Positions 18,234 to 27,441 of a DNA stretch of 37,997 bases are shown one piece after another (positions within the stretch are counted from its first letter, which is position 1; each line of letters opens with the position of its first letter). The notes below the pieces were generated by a model. That model ran no database searches. It saw nothing but the letters and a program-made list of their open reading frames with translations, and was not told the origin of the DNA. The position numbers and the translations under genes are program-made. Origin of the DNA: Patescibacteria group bacterium (GTDB lineage: Bacteria > Patescibacteriota > Minisyncoccia > Phycocordibacterales > Phycocordibacteraceae); contig JAGWYL010000007.1 in assembly GCA_018969385.1 (NCBI GenBank), positions 1 through 37,997 on the forward strand. The letters are read 5' to 3'.

Positions 18234-18327
18234 CCTCCGAAGCGAATGTCTTGACGGCCGACATCGGCCGTCAGGCGGTCATTTAATCGCACGGAAGACG
18301 TTTGTCAAACGAGGTACAATGGGCCGC

Positions 18328-19455
18328 ATGGCGCGATTCCACTACGCGAGCACGAAAGATGCCGACATGCGCTACCTTGTCGGCACGGCGGTGGCCGACC
18401 CCTTCTTCTGCGTCGAGAACGGGGAAGGGGCATTCGCGTTCCTCTCCGTGCTCGAGATCGGCTCGTTCCGGGAGCACGGGAAGAAGGGCGTGACCGCCGT
18501 GCCGCTCGAACCTCTTATGGAGAAAGCGCGCGCTGCGGGCGCGGGAGCTTCGCCGCACGCGCTCGCGAAGCGCATCCTCGCGCGCTACGGACCGCCCGGA
18601 ACGGACTTGAGCGTCTCCGCGCATCTGCCGCTCGATATGGCGGATGCGCTTCGCGCGGACGGCGCGCGGCTTCGCGTCGCCGACCCGTTTCTTCCGGAGC
18701 GCGCGGTGAAGTCGCCGGAAGAGGTCGCCGCCATCCGCGAAAGCTGCGCGCGCACCGCGCTCGCGTTCCTGCGCATCGAAGAGATCCTGCGCGAGTCCGC
18801 GATAGACGGCGCGGCGCTCCGGTGGAAGGGCGAGCCGCTCACGAGCGAGCGGTTGAAGCGCGAAGCGGGCAGGGTGCTCTTCGATGCGGACATGGAGAAT
18901 GCGGACGGCATCATCATCTCCTCCGGCGCGCATGCGGCGATGCCGCATCACGCGGGCGAGGGCCTTGTCCGGCCGCACGCGACGATAGTCTGCGACATCT
19001 TCCCGCGTTCTGTCCGGACCGGGTACTTCGCGGATATGACTCGTACGTACGTGAAAGGGGAACCAAGCGAGACCGCGGCTCGCATGTACGCGGCAGTCGC
19101 GGCAGCGCAGGATGCGGGATTCGCCGCTATCCGCGCGGGCGTAGAGGGGAAGGATGCGCACCAAGCCGCTGCGGCCGTCATCCGCGATAGCGGGTTCGGC
19201 GCGGGCGAGGCTACGCCTGATTCGGTGCCCGGGTTCATACACGGACTCGGACACGGTCTCGGCCTTGAAGTGCATGAGCCGCCGCGCATGGGCGCGCACG
19301 CTTCCGGAACGCTTACGGCAGGGAACGTGGTTACTGTCGAGCCGGGCCTCTACCATCCGGAGCACGGCGGCGTGCGCATCGAAGACGTCGTGCTCGTGAC
19401 CGAGGACGGATGCGAGAAGCTTTCGGAGCATCCGCGCGAACTCGTCATCGCATAA
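18328..19455 (+). CDS. M24-family metallopeptidase (Xaa-Pro aminopeptidase-like)
   Basis: CDIFPRSVRTGYFADMTRTYVKG..GFIHGLGHGLGLEVHEPPRMG..TLTAGNVVTVEPGLYHPEHGGVRIEDVVLV; TACAAT 7 bp upstream of this ATG. Confidence 0.9.
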   Translation: MARFHYASTKDADMRYLVGTAVADPFFCVENGEGAFAFLSVLEIGSFREHGKKGVTAVPLEPLMEKARAAGAGASPHALAKRILARYGPPGTDLSVSAHLPLDMADALRADGARLRVADPFLPERAVKSPEEVAAIRESCARTALAFLRIEEILRESAIDGAALRWKGEPLTSERLKREAGRVLFDADMENADGIIISSGAHAAMPHHAGEGLVRPHATIVCDIFPRSVRTGYFADMTRTYVKGEPSETAARMYAAVAAAQDAGFAAIRAGVEGKDAHQAAAAVIRDSGFGAGEATPDSVPGFIHGLGHGLGLEVHEPPRMGAHASGTLTAGNVVTVEPGLYHPEHGGVRIEDVVLVTEDGCEKLSEHPRELVIA

Positions 19456-19482
19456 AAAAGATGGCGCCACGGGGGCGCCATC
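19453..19482 (-). terminator. Terminator between convergent genes
   Basis: GATGGCGCC..GGCGCCATC with A-run (T-run on minus). Confidence 0.8.
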
Positions 19483-19516
19483 GAGTCACGCGAACGAAAC
19501 GAACGGAAGCGGCGCG

Positions 19517-20155
19517 TCAGGCCGGAATCATCTTCCAGAGCCGGCGCGCGACGGTGAACTCCTCGTCGCTTCCGGGATGCGTGCGGCAGAGCGTCATGCG
19601 GAGCTCTTCGGGAGTTCCGGCGAACGCGGCCATGCGCTCGCGCGCGATGCGTTCGCCCGCGCTTCCGGAGAGCGCCGCCTCGTACGCGGCAAGCGCGTCG
19701 TTGAACGTCTTCGCCGCATTCGCTTCGATGGAAGACAGTTCGTTCCAGCGCGCGATAGCGTCCGCTTGCAGTTCCGTTTCCGCGAAATGCGCGCGAAGCG
19801 CAGTGCATGCGGTCGCCGCCTGGCTCGTGTCGGAAGCGGATGCGATGAGCCGTTTCGCGATGGCGACCGCGCCCTCATGGGACGCGCCGTCCGCATAGTG
19901 GAATGCGTCGAGGAGCTCGCCGAAGTTCCTGCACGTCTCGGCGATGCGAAGCGCGAGCGTCTTCACGCACTCGCGTCCCGCGTACTGCGCCGGCGTATCC
20001 GCCGCCGCGCGGTCGAAATAGCGTCGAGCGCCGTCGATGGTCTGCGCCGTGCAGACGGTCTCCGTCGCGCTACGGAGCATGGCTTCCCATTTCGGGACGG
20101 ATATTCCCGTCTTTCGCGCTACGCTCTCAAGTCTCGGGTCGATAGGTGCGGGCAT
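19517..20155 (-). CDS. Hypothetical alpha-helical protein
   Basis: 212-aa ORF, AGGAGGG SD, terminator downstream; no family recognised. Confidence 0.65.
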   Translation of the reverse strand: MPAPIDPRLESVARKTGISVPKWEAMLRSATETVCTAQTIDGARRYFDRAAADTPAQYAGRECVKTLALRIAETCRNFGELLDAFHYADGASHEGAVAIAKRLIASASDTSQAATACTALRAHFAETELQADAIARWNELSSIEANAAKTFNDALAAYEAALSGSAGERIARERMAAFAGTPEELRMTLCRTHPGSDEEFTVARRLWKMIPA

Positions 20156-20271
20156 GCCGCTTTCCCTCCTTCTCGGTTGATGGTGAATGAGCCGTCAGCA
20201 TGTGCCGACCAAGGGAATCTAGTCCTCCCCGGCGCAAAGTCAAGCGGCGGCAATCGCGTATACTGATAGAC

Positions 20272-20913
20272 ATGTCCGCAGACTCGCTCGGGCTTTCTCC
20301 GCAAGAGCTGCGCGTTCTATGCGCGCTCGATACGCCGATAAAGATACAGGACTTCCTCGACGCCATCCCCATGAATTTCGAGAAGGGGAAGGACACGCAC
20401 CAGTCCCCGCGCCGCGTCCTAAAGGAGCGGCGGGCGCATTGCATCGAAGGCGCGCTCCTGGCCGCCGCGGCGCTCTGGCTCCACGGCGAGCCGCCGCTGC
20501 TTATGGACCTCAAGGCAAGGGAAGGGCGCGGGGACGATGACCATGTCGTCGCGCTCTACAAGCGAGGCGGGCACTGGGGCCTCATATCGAAGACGAATCA
20601 TGCGACGATACGGTTCCGCGACCCGGTATACCGCACGCCGCGCGAGCTCGCGCTCTCGTACTTCCACGAATGGTTCATGAACGCGAACGGCGAGAAGACG
20701 CTCGAGAGCTATTCGCGCCTCCTCGACCTCTCGCGTTTCGGAACCGCGTGGGTAACGGCGCAGGAGGACCTCTGGTGGCTCGATGAGAAGCTCGACGCGC
20801 TCACGCACTACCCGCTCGTGCCGAAGGGGAACCGCCGATTCATACGCCGCGCGGATCCCATGGAGCTTAAGGCGGGGCGTCTCATCGAGTGGAAGGAATC
20901 CGACCCGCGCACA
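20272..20913 (+). CDS. Hypothetical protein, possibly papain/transglutaminase-like fold
   Basis: RRAHCIEGALLAAAALWLHGEPPLLMDLKA..DDDHVVALYKRGGHWGLISKTNHATIRFRDPVYRTPRELALSYF; TATACT 7 bp before ATG. ORF stop codon ends at 20916, overlapping the next start. Confidence 0.6.
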
Positions 20914-21962
20914 TGAAAAAGCTCCTGCTCGTCACGGATACGTATCCGCCGGACATAAACGGCGTCGCTAGGTGGGCCGAAGAGATGGCGCAGCGCCTTC
21001 CCGGCAAGGGCGTCGAGGTGGCCGTGGCGCATCCGCGGCTCTTTTGGCACGTGCCCATGCCGTTCTATCCGGAACTCGCGGTCGCGCTTTCCGCCGCTCG
21101 GCCGTTCGCGCGCATGCTCGAACGCGAACGTCCGGATTTCGTGCATATCGCGGACGAAGGGCCGCTCGGCCTGTCCGCGCGCCGCGTCTGCGTGAGCCGC
21201 GGCGTGCCGTTCACCACGTCGTACCATACGCGCTTCGATATGTACGCGGGCATGCGCGTGCCGGGCGTCGGCCCGCTCGCGCGCGCGTACCTGCGCCGAT
21301 TCCACCGGCCGTCCGCAGCGGTGTTCGCCGCGACGCCGTCCTTATGCGAGACGCTCCAGGCGGAACGGTTCGCTCGTGTCGTCCTCGTACCCTTCGGCAT
21401 CGACACGGAATTCTTCACGCGCGACCCGCGTCCGACGGTTCCCGAACTTCCGGAACCGGTCTTCGCGTTCTTCGGGCGCGTGGTCGTGGAGAAGAGTCCT
21501 GAAGAATTCCTCTCGCTTCCGCTTCCCGGCACGAAGCTCGTCATCGGCGACGGTCCGGCCCGGATGCGCCTTGAAAGGCGCTACGGCGACGCCGCGAAGT
21601 TCATCGGCTATCGCAAGGGAGGGGAGCTCGTCGAATGGCTCTCGCGGGTGGACGTGCTCGTCATGCCCTCGCGGACGGAAACCTTCGGCCTCGTCATCGC
21701 GGAAGCGCTCGCGTGCGGCATACCGTGCGCCGCCTACGACGTCATGGGTCCGAAGGACATCATCACGGACGGGACGGACGGCATCCTCGCGAAGGACGGC
21801 GACCTCGCGAAGGCGGCGCGCGCATGCCTTTCGCTTTCGCGCGAGGCGTGTCGGGAGAAGGCGCTCCGCTATTCGTGGGACGAATCGCTTGATGCGTTCG
21901 TGGGACACCTGGTTCCGCTCTCCGGCGGAGCGAGGGAAGCCTCACACGCCGGCGCGCGATAG
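20913..21962 (+). CDS. GT4-family glycosyltransferase
   Basis: LLVTDTYPPDINGVARWAEEMAQRL...TSYHTRFDMY...SRTETFGLVIAEALACGIPCAAYDVMGPKDII; start overlaps the preceding stop. Confidence 0.9.
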   Translation: MKKLLLVTDTYPPDINGVARWAEEMAQRLPGKGVEVAVAHPRLFWHVPMPFYPELAVALSAARPFARMLERERPDFVHIADEGPLGLSARRVCVSRGVPFTTSYHTRFDMYAGMRVPGVGPLARAYLRRFHRPSAAVFAATPSLCETLQAERFARVVLVPFGIDTEFFTRDPRPTVPELPEPVFAFFGRVVVEKSPEEFLSLPLPGTKLVIGDGPARMRLERRYGDAAKFIGYRKGGELVEWLSRVDVLVMPSRTETFGLVIAEALACGIPCAAYDVMGPKDIITDGTDGILAKDGDLAKAARACLSLSREACREKALRYSWDESLDAFVGHLVPLSGGAREASHAGAR

Positions 21963-21976
21963 GGTATACTTGGGAC

Positions 21977-22696
21977 ATGTTCGAGAAGCTATTCCGGAAC
22001 GTGACGGGGGAGGAGAAGGCGGACGCTATCGAGCGCATCATCCAGCACGCGTCGCCGCGGCAGGATTTCTTCCTCATGATGATGCTCGCCATCGCCATGG
22101 CCACCGTAGGCGTCCTCGTCGACAGTTCCGTCGTCCTCATCGGCAGCATGCTCATCGCGCCGATGCTCTATCCGCTCCTGTCGCTCGCGCTCGGCATCGT
22201 TCTTTCGGACGGACCCCTGCTCGCGCGTTCCCTCTACACGCTCGGCAAGTCCGTGCTTTTCGCGCTCGCCGCGGCCATCGTCATCGGCGTCTTCTTCACC
22301 GGCACGAATCTTGCTGCAATCGGCATCGTCACGAAGAGCGTGCCGAGCCTCATGTATGCGCTCGTCGCCGGCATCGCGGGATTCGCGGCGGCATTCGCCA
22401 TGACGAAGCCGAACCTGAACGAGATGCTCCCGGGCGTCGCCATCTCCGTCTCGCTCGTGCCGCCCTTGGCGGTCGCGGGCGTCGGTCTCGCGCATTTCAA
22501 CTGGGCGGTATTCGCGAACTCGTTCCTGCTCTTCCTCATAAACGTCGTCGGCATCGTGCTCTTCGCGACCGTCGTCTTCTCGCTGTTCGGCTTCTCCGTG
22601 AAGCGCCAGGTTGCGGAGGAAGCGGTGAAAGCGGAGAATAAGGTGCTCAAGGCGGAGGCCAAGCCGCTTCCCGCGTCCAAGGCGGACGGACACTGA
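21977..22696 (+). CDS. DUF389 family membrane protein
   Basis: SPRQDFFLMMMLAIAMATVGVLVDSSVVLIGSMLIAPMLYPLLSLALGIVLSD and multiple TM helices. Confidence 0.9.
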   Translation: MFEKLFRNVTGEEKADAIERIIQHASPRQDFFLMMMLAIAMATVGVLVDSSVVLIGSMLIAPMLYPLLSLALGIVLSDGPLLARSLYTLGKSVLFALAAAIVIGVFFTGTNLAAIGIVTKSVPSLMYALVAGIAGFAAAFAMTKPNLNEMLPGVAISVSLVPPLAVAGVGLAHFNWAVFANSFLLFLINVVGIVLFATVVFSLFGFSVKRQVAEEAVKAENKVLKAEAKPLPASKADGH

Positions 22697-22701
22697 AAGA
22701 C

Positions 22702-23115
22702 ATGTCTCCCGCGCGTCGCATGAAGCCGGAGTATCCGGCAGGGGTCGTCGTGAAGCGCGCGAGCGCGGGCCTCGGGCTTTTCGCGACGCGGCCGTACCGG
22801 AAGGGGGAGGTCGTCATCGAATACGTGGGACGCGTCATCTCGAACGCGGAAGCGTACACGAGCCGGAGCAAGTACCTGTTCGAGGTGAATTCGAGGAAGA
22901 CGCTCGACGGCAAGCCGAAGATGAACGTCGCGGGATACATCAATCATTCCTGCCGCCCGAATTGCGAAGCGGAAATCCGGAAGGGGCGCGTCTTCATAGA
23001 AGCGCGCCGCTCCATACGGCCGGGCGAGGAGTTTACGTACGATTACGGGAAAGAGTATTTCGACGAGTACATAAAGGCGTCCGGATGCCGCTGCGTGAAG
23101 CATCGGCCCGGTTGA
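22702..23115 (+). CDS. SET-domain protein (lysine methyltransferase-like) with post-SET-like cysteines
   Basis: GLGLFATRPYRKGEVVIEYVGRVI..YINHSCRPNCEAEI..IRPGEEFTYDYG..GCRCVKH. Confidence 0.93.
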   Translation: MSPARRMKPEYPAGVVVKRASAGLGLFATRPYRKGEVVIEYVGRVISNAEAYTSRSKYLFEVNSRKTLDGKPKMNVAGYINHSCRPNCEAEIRKGRVFIEARRSIRPGEEFTYDYGKEYFDEYIKASGCRCVKHRPG

Positions 23116-23185
23116 TGCGCGTACCGTTCGTGCTATAACGGCAGCGGAATCTTTCCATCACTGACAGGCACGAGGAGTCACGACA

Positions 23186-23857
23186 ATGACAGAGCACGCG
23201 CGCGGGGTCCTGTTCGACCTCGACGGTACCTGCGTCGATTCCCTCCCGGGAATCTTCGCATCCATGAAAGCGGCATTCGAAGCGGTAGGCCAGCCTCCGC
23301 CTCCCCTTGAGACGGTCCGGCGGGGGATGGGCAAGCCGCTTGCCGCCACGTTTTCGGAATATCTCGGGCCGGAACATCAAAGGCATGTCGACAGCGTCGT
23401 ACACCACTATCGCGAACACCAGCGCAGCGTCGGGCAATTCATCGGCGAGGTGTACGAGGGCATACCGGAAACCATCGGCCAGTTGCGCGGAGCCGGATAC
23501 CGCACCGCCATCGCGACGGCGAAGGGGACTTCGGCGGCGCAAAGCCTCATCGCGCATCACGGCCTGCTGCCGATGTTCGACGCGGTATGCGGCGTCACGC
23601 AGCATGCCCGCCTCGACAAGCGTGAGGCGCTCTATGACGCGCTTCGCGCCCTATCGCTTCCCGCGCATCGCGCCGTCATGGTCGGCGACACCGAACATGA
23701 CGTGCGCGCGGCGGATATCTGCGGCATCCCCTGCGTCGGCGTTGCGTACGGGTATCGCTCCGAACGGGAGCTGCGGGATGCCGGCGCGGTCGCCGTCGCC
23801 AAGACGCCGCGCGACATCGTGCTACAGGTGATGCGCGTGTCGAAGGCGCACGCGTAG
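23186..23857 (+). CDS. HAD-family hydrolase (phosphoglycolate phosphatase-like)
   Basis: GVLFDLDGTCVDSLPGI; IATAKGTSAA; MVGDTEHDVRAA. Confidence 0.9.
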   Translation: MTEHARGVLFDLDGTCVDSLPGIFASMKAAFEAVGQPPPPLETVRRGMGKPLAATFSEYLGPEHQRHVDSVVHHYREHQRSVGQFIGEVYEGIPETIGQLRGAGYRTAIATAKGTSAAQSLIAHHGLLPMFDAVCGVTQHARLDKREALYDALRALSLPAHRAVMVGDTEHDVRAADICGIPCVGVAYGYRSERELRDAGAVAVAKTPRDIVLQVMRVSKAHA

Positions 23858-23877
23858 CGGAGCGTAACGTGAATAAG

Positions 23878-23906
23878 AAAAGGCCGGCACGGGTGCCGGC
23901 CTTTTT
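23878..23906. terminator. Bidirectional terminator
   Basis: AAAAGGCCGGCAC..GTGCCGGCCTTTTT. Confidence 0.85.
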
Positions 23907-23909
23907 AGT

Positions 23910-24383
23910 TTAGAGGAGCGCGCCGACGACCGGGATGCGTCCGAGGAACGTGCGGCGCAGGTATTTCGCGAGACCGAATTCTCCCGCCGCGGGCAGGACC
24001 GCGAACAGTACGAAGGCGGCGGCGTAGATTATGTGCTCTTCGACGACGTAGCCGTGGGGTACCACCGGCAGGGCGTAGTGCGGGAAGTAATAGAGCAGCA
24101 TCATGAGCGCGCCCGCCCAGGAAGCGAAGCGGACGCCGACGCCGAGAAGGAGCGCCGCGCCGATGAGCGTGATGCCCCAGGAGTTAAGCGGATCCACCCA
24201 CCAGCTGTTCATCGGAAGCGCGAACCATGCATAAAAAGCGGGGAAGGACTGCGCGCCAAGCAGGAAGCCGGAAGCGCTCCATCCGGGCGTGAGCAGTATC
24301 TGTAAGCCGTCTATGAACATGTACCAGCCGAGTAAGAGGCGGAGTGCCGTCGCCGCAAGGACGATTCGCGATTGTTGCGCCAT
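23910..24383 (-). CDS. DoxX/DoxD-like membrane protein
   Basis: LRLLLGWYMFIDGLQILLTPGWSASGFL..NSWGITLIGAALLLGVGVRFASWAGALMMLLYYFPH. Confidence 0.7.
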   Translation of the reverse strand: MAQQSRIVLAATALRLLLGWYMFIDGLQILLTPGWSASGFLLGAQSFPAFYAWFALPMNSWWVDPLNSWGITLIGAALLLGVGVRFASWAGALMMLLYYFPHYALPVVPHGYVVEEHIIYAAAFVLFAVLPAAGEFGLAKYLRRTFLGRIPVVGALL

Positions 24384-24470
24384 GGATACGGAAGGGTTAG
24401 GGAAGTAAGGCTGCTCCCATTATGCGGCTTTGAACGTGGGCGTGGCGGATGCCGTGTGGATAGCCGCCGG

Positions 24471-24570
24471 GAATTCATTTCAAAGCTTCCGGCAAGGAAC
24501 GCGCGGTTCGGAAGCCTAACGGGAGTTCGCTTCCGAACCGCGCGCCTCGAGCCGCTTTTGGAATGAGCTC
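24471..24570. repeat. Palindromic dispersed element, copy 3
   Basis: GAATTCATTTCAAAGC..GCTTTTGGAATGAGCTC imperfect TIRs; inner stem CGCGCGGTTCGGAAG/CTTCCGAACCGCGCG and CCTAACGGGAGTTCG loop nearly match copy 1. Confidence 0.85.
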
Positions 24571-25517
24571 TAGAGCATCGGCGTGGTCGTCGCCGGTTGC
24601 GCGCTCGTGCCGTCGAATATCGTGAGGAGATAGGTGTCGATGACGCGCTGGTCGAGGTCGTAGAAATGCAGTCCGTTGTCGTGAAGGTACGTGGCGAGCG
24701 CGACGCCGACGAAGCGCCAGTGCCATGGCTCATAGACGTAGTAGGCGTTTCCCCTCGGGTAGGAAAGCTCGAAGCCGTACCGGTATGCGTTATCGGCGAG
24801 CCAGGCATACGCTTTCGTCTGGTCGAATGCTTGGGACAGCTCGCCGCCCATGCCCGTGGTGATGAGGTCGACCGCGGTGCCGAGCTGGTGCTCGGAGTAG
24901 CCCTGATCCGCGGAGAACTGGTTGGCCGTGCCCGCGCCGTAGGTGACCGTGTACTCGCTCTTGAGCGCCGCTTGCGTGCCGAAGGAACGGTAGGCGCTCG
25001 CGACATAGAGCGGCACGCCGTCCGCTTGCGCTTGGTTCAGCATGTTGCCGAGGAACGGCCACGCTTTGGTGAGGAACTGTTCGGGCCGGTTCGCCGCATA
25101 GTCATCGGCCGCGGGGATGAGCGTGAGATTCGCAGGCGCGTAGTTCTCGTTCAGGAAGTACACCTTGGAGTACTTCTTCAAAAGCTGCGGGTCAAGCTGC
25201 GAGAGCTTCTGGATGTCGGTGAGGGTTCCGGTGACGCTGCTCACCTGCGTTTGGACGCCGTCGAGTTGCGCCGCAAGGTTCTGCTTGTCCTTCTGGAGCT
25301 GGATCGAGAGGGAAGCGTTCGTTTCCGCGATGTTCGTATCAAGGAGCGCGGTGGTGGACGCGAGTTTCGAATCGAGCGTCACGACCTGCTCTGAAAGCGC
25401 GGAGATTCTTTCGTACCCGTAGAGGCCGCCGCCCGCGAGCGCGGCGAGCAGTACGATGAAGCCGGCAGCCGTGAGCCGGTTCGCAAGCGTCATGCGAGCG
25501 AAGAAGGGAAACGTCAT
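24570..25517 (-). CDS. VanY-type D-alanyl-D-alanine carboxypeptidase, membrane-anchored with coiled coil
   Basis: GVPLYVASAYRSFGTQAALKSEYTVTYGAGTANQFSADQGYSEHQLGTAVDLIT..AYRYGFELSYPRGNAYYVYEPWHWRFVG; TATACT 8 bp before ATG. Confidence 0.9.
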   Translation of the reverse strand: MTFPFFARMTLANRLTAAGFIVLLAALAGGGLYGYERISALSEQVVTLDSKLASTTALLDTNIAETNASLSIQLQKDKQNLAAQLDGVQTQVSSVTGTLTDIQKLSQLDPQLLKKYSKVYFLNENYAPANLTLIPAADDYAANRPEQFLTKAWPFLGNMLNQAQADGVPLYVASAYRSFGTQAALKSEYTVTYGAGTANQFSADQGYSEHQLGTAVDLITTGMGGELSQAFDQTKAYAWLADNAYRYGFELSYPRGNAYYVYEPWHWRFVGVALATYLHDNGLHFYDLDQRVIDTYLLTIFDGTSAQPATTTPML

Positions 25518-25603
25518 GCGAGCGCAGTATACCAGCGGAAAACGGAAGACGCCCGTCCGATGAAGGACGGATAGAGAGCGCATGCCGCGAGAGTCATCGG
25601 CCG

Positions 25604-26077
25604 CTATGCTTCGCCGTCTTCCGGCCCTTTCGGCTTGACGTCAAGGCGCCGCACTATCTCCTCCGCGGAGGCGAGCAGTATGGTGGGGTAGTAGTGGAGC
25701 GGATTCCGCTTGTACTCCTCGAAGACGCCAAGCAGATGCTTCATCGAGGAGTATGCGGATTGTTCACGCTGACCCGCGAGAGATTTTCGCGTGAACGCCC
25801 GCATGTTCGTCCCGTCCGCTAATGCCGAGATGCCGGGCGCCCTCCGACGTTCATACGCCTCCACTTCGCGCACGAGCGCGGATTCGTCGGAAAGGCGCGC
25901 GATAAGTTCCCGCGAAAGCGCGAGCGCCTCCTCCGGCGTCATCGTGCGCCTGCGTTCCGGGTAGATGAACGAATCGTCGGAAGAGACGCCGAGCGATTTT
26001 CTGCGCTCCCGCTCTTCCTTCTTGAGCCGAGCTTCCCCAAGCGGTATCGGCTTCTCCGGACCTTCGGGTTTGGCCAT
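25604..26077 (-). CDS. Hypothetical protein
   Basis: MAKPEGPEKPIPLGEARLKKEERERRKSLG...; TATCAT 8 bp upstream; the longer ORF extension looks like non-coding Arg-rich mirror sequence. Confidence 0.6.
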   Translation of the reverse strand: MAKPEGPEKPIPLGEARLKKEERERRKSLGVSSDDSFIYPERRRTMTPEEALALSRELIARLSDESALVREVEAYERRRAPGISALADGTNMRAFTRKSLAGQREQSAYSSMKHLLGVFEEYKRNPLHYYPTILLASAEEIVRRLDVKPKGPEDGEA

Positions 26078-26122
26078 CGCGTTCCATGATACCGCAGGGT
26101 CGGGTGCGCTATACTGCTCCCG

Positions 26123-26620
26123 ATGAGAAAGAGGAACATCGTCGCGGCGTGCCTCATCCTCCTTGTGGCCGCCGGAATAGCCGGCTCCCTCTTTTTCGCT
26201 TCCCGCCTTTCTCCGCGAAGCGCGCCCGAGGCGGCGCAACCCGCGCCGGGACCGCTCACTGCCGACGCGTATCCGCTCTATCCGAGCGCCCTGTGGGGCG
26301 CTGCGGAAGCGGCCTCGTTTTCCGCAGGCGCTTCTTCGTTCTCGGGCTACGAGGCGGCGGCGGAACCGAAGAAGGACGTGACGGACCTCGCCGCGCTCTT
26401 CGCGCCTTTCGAGCGGTACTACCAGCAGAAGCTCGAAGCGGCAGGCTGGACGGAAGATATCAACCTGGCGGCGAACGGTCCGGGGAGCGGCATCACCGCG
26501 TATCGGAAGGGAGGCGCGGTCCTCATTGTCGGCTACGAATCCGTCTTCAAGGCGGGAGGAAAGAACGCGCCGGCCGAGTGTCCCTGCGACCTCACGCTCT
26601 ACGTTTTCAGCGGGAAGTAG
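26123..26620 (+). CDS. Hypothetical secreted/membrane-anchored protein
   Basis: N-terminal KRNIVAACLILLVAAGIAGSLFFA helix; TATACT 7 bp before ATG. Confidence 0.65.
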   Translation: MRKRNIVAACLILLVAAGIAGSLFFASRLSPRSAPEAAQPAPGPLTADAYPLYPSALWGAAEAASFSAGASSFSGYEAAAEPKKDVTDLAALFAPFERYYQQKLEAAGWTEDINLAANGPGSGITAYRKGGAVLIVGYESVFKAGGKNAPAECPCDLTLYVFSGK

Positions 26621-26632
26621 TATGCTGCGCTC

Positions 26633-27055
26633 ATGAACGTGCTGTTCGTATGCGAAGGCAATGTGAACCGCAGCCCTATGGCTGCGGCTTTCTTGCACGC
26701 GCTCGTCCCTTCGGCGGGCATCCGCACCGCGGGGACCGCCGTCCTGCTGGAGCGGGAAGGGAAGCTCGTGGCCTCCTTCTCGATGAACGCTATCGACGCG
26801 ATGCGCGAAGTCGGGCTCGACATGTCCGCGAGCGTCATGCGGCAGGTGACCGCGGAGATGGCGGACTGGGCGGACGTCATCGTGCTCATGGAGCCCGCAG
26901 TGCCGACGCCGGACTTCCTCCTTCACTCTCCGAAAGTGGAGCGATGGGACGTTCCCGACCCCGGCGACCGGAAAGAGGTGACGCACGCCGTCGCCCGCGA
27001 CCTCATCGAAGGGAAGGTGCGGGAGTTCGCGCTCCGGCTTGCGTCATCCGCATAG
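26633..27055 (+). CDS. Low-molecular-weight protein tyrosine phosphatase-like protein
   Basis: VLFVCEGNVNRSPMA (C-X5-R P-loop), late DVPDPG Asp motif. Confidence 0.85.
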   Translation: MNVLFVCEGNVNRSPMAAAFLHALVPSAGIRTAGTAVLLEREGKLVASFSMNAIDAMREVGLDMSASVMRQVTAEMADWADVIVLMEPAVPTPDFLLHSPKVERWDVPDPGDRKEVTHAVARDLIEGKVREFALRLASSA

Positions 27056-27088
27056 CAAAAGGCGCCCGCGACAGCGGGCGCCTTTTGC
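27055..27088. terminator. Bidirectional terminator
   Basis: GCAAAAGGCGCCCGC..GCGGGCGCCTTTTGC. Confidence 0.85.
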
Positions 27089-27097
27089 AAAGACCGG

Positions 27098-27307
27098 TTA
27101 GATCTTGTTGACGTTGATGGCGTTCGGGCCCTTGGGGCTGTCCCCGACCTCGAACGAAACCTTGTCGCCTTCCTGAAGCTCGTCGAACGAAACGTTCTGG
27201 AGCTCGTTGGAATGGAAGAAAAGGTCCTTGCCGCCAGCCGGCGAGCCGTCAACCTTGATGAAGCCGAACCCCTTGTCCGTCTTCTTCGCTACAGTTCCTT
27301 GCTGCAT
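27098..27307 (-). CDS. Cold-shock-domain protein
   Basis: GTVAKKTDKGFGFIKVDGSPAGGKDLFFHSNELQ..LQEGDKVSFEVGDSPKGPNAINV. Confidence 0.95.
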   Translation of the reverse strand: MQQGTVAKKTDKGFGFIKVDGSPAGGKDLFFHSNELQNVSFDELQEGDKVSFEVGDSPKGPNAINVNKI

Positions 27308-27441
27308 GACGTGGTGAATGATTTTTCCTAAGTATCAATTCAGACGCCGAAAGAGAAGCTCGATCCCGACTTCCTTTGGATCCAGCTCTGGTTGATGGGG
27401 CTAGTCTGCCATACGGGCAGAGATTCGTCAATAGGCGGAAA

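Noticed and set aside
25604-26986. 460-aa minus ORF taken at full length
   Set aside because: The part above ~26077 is Arg/His-rich antisense to two plus-strand genes; the promoter-proximal ATG at 26077 fits better
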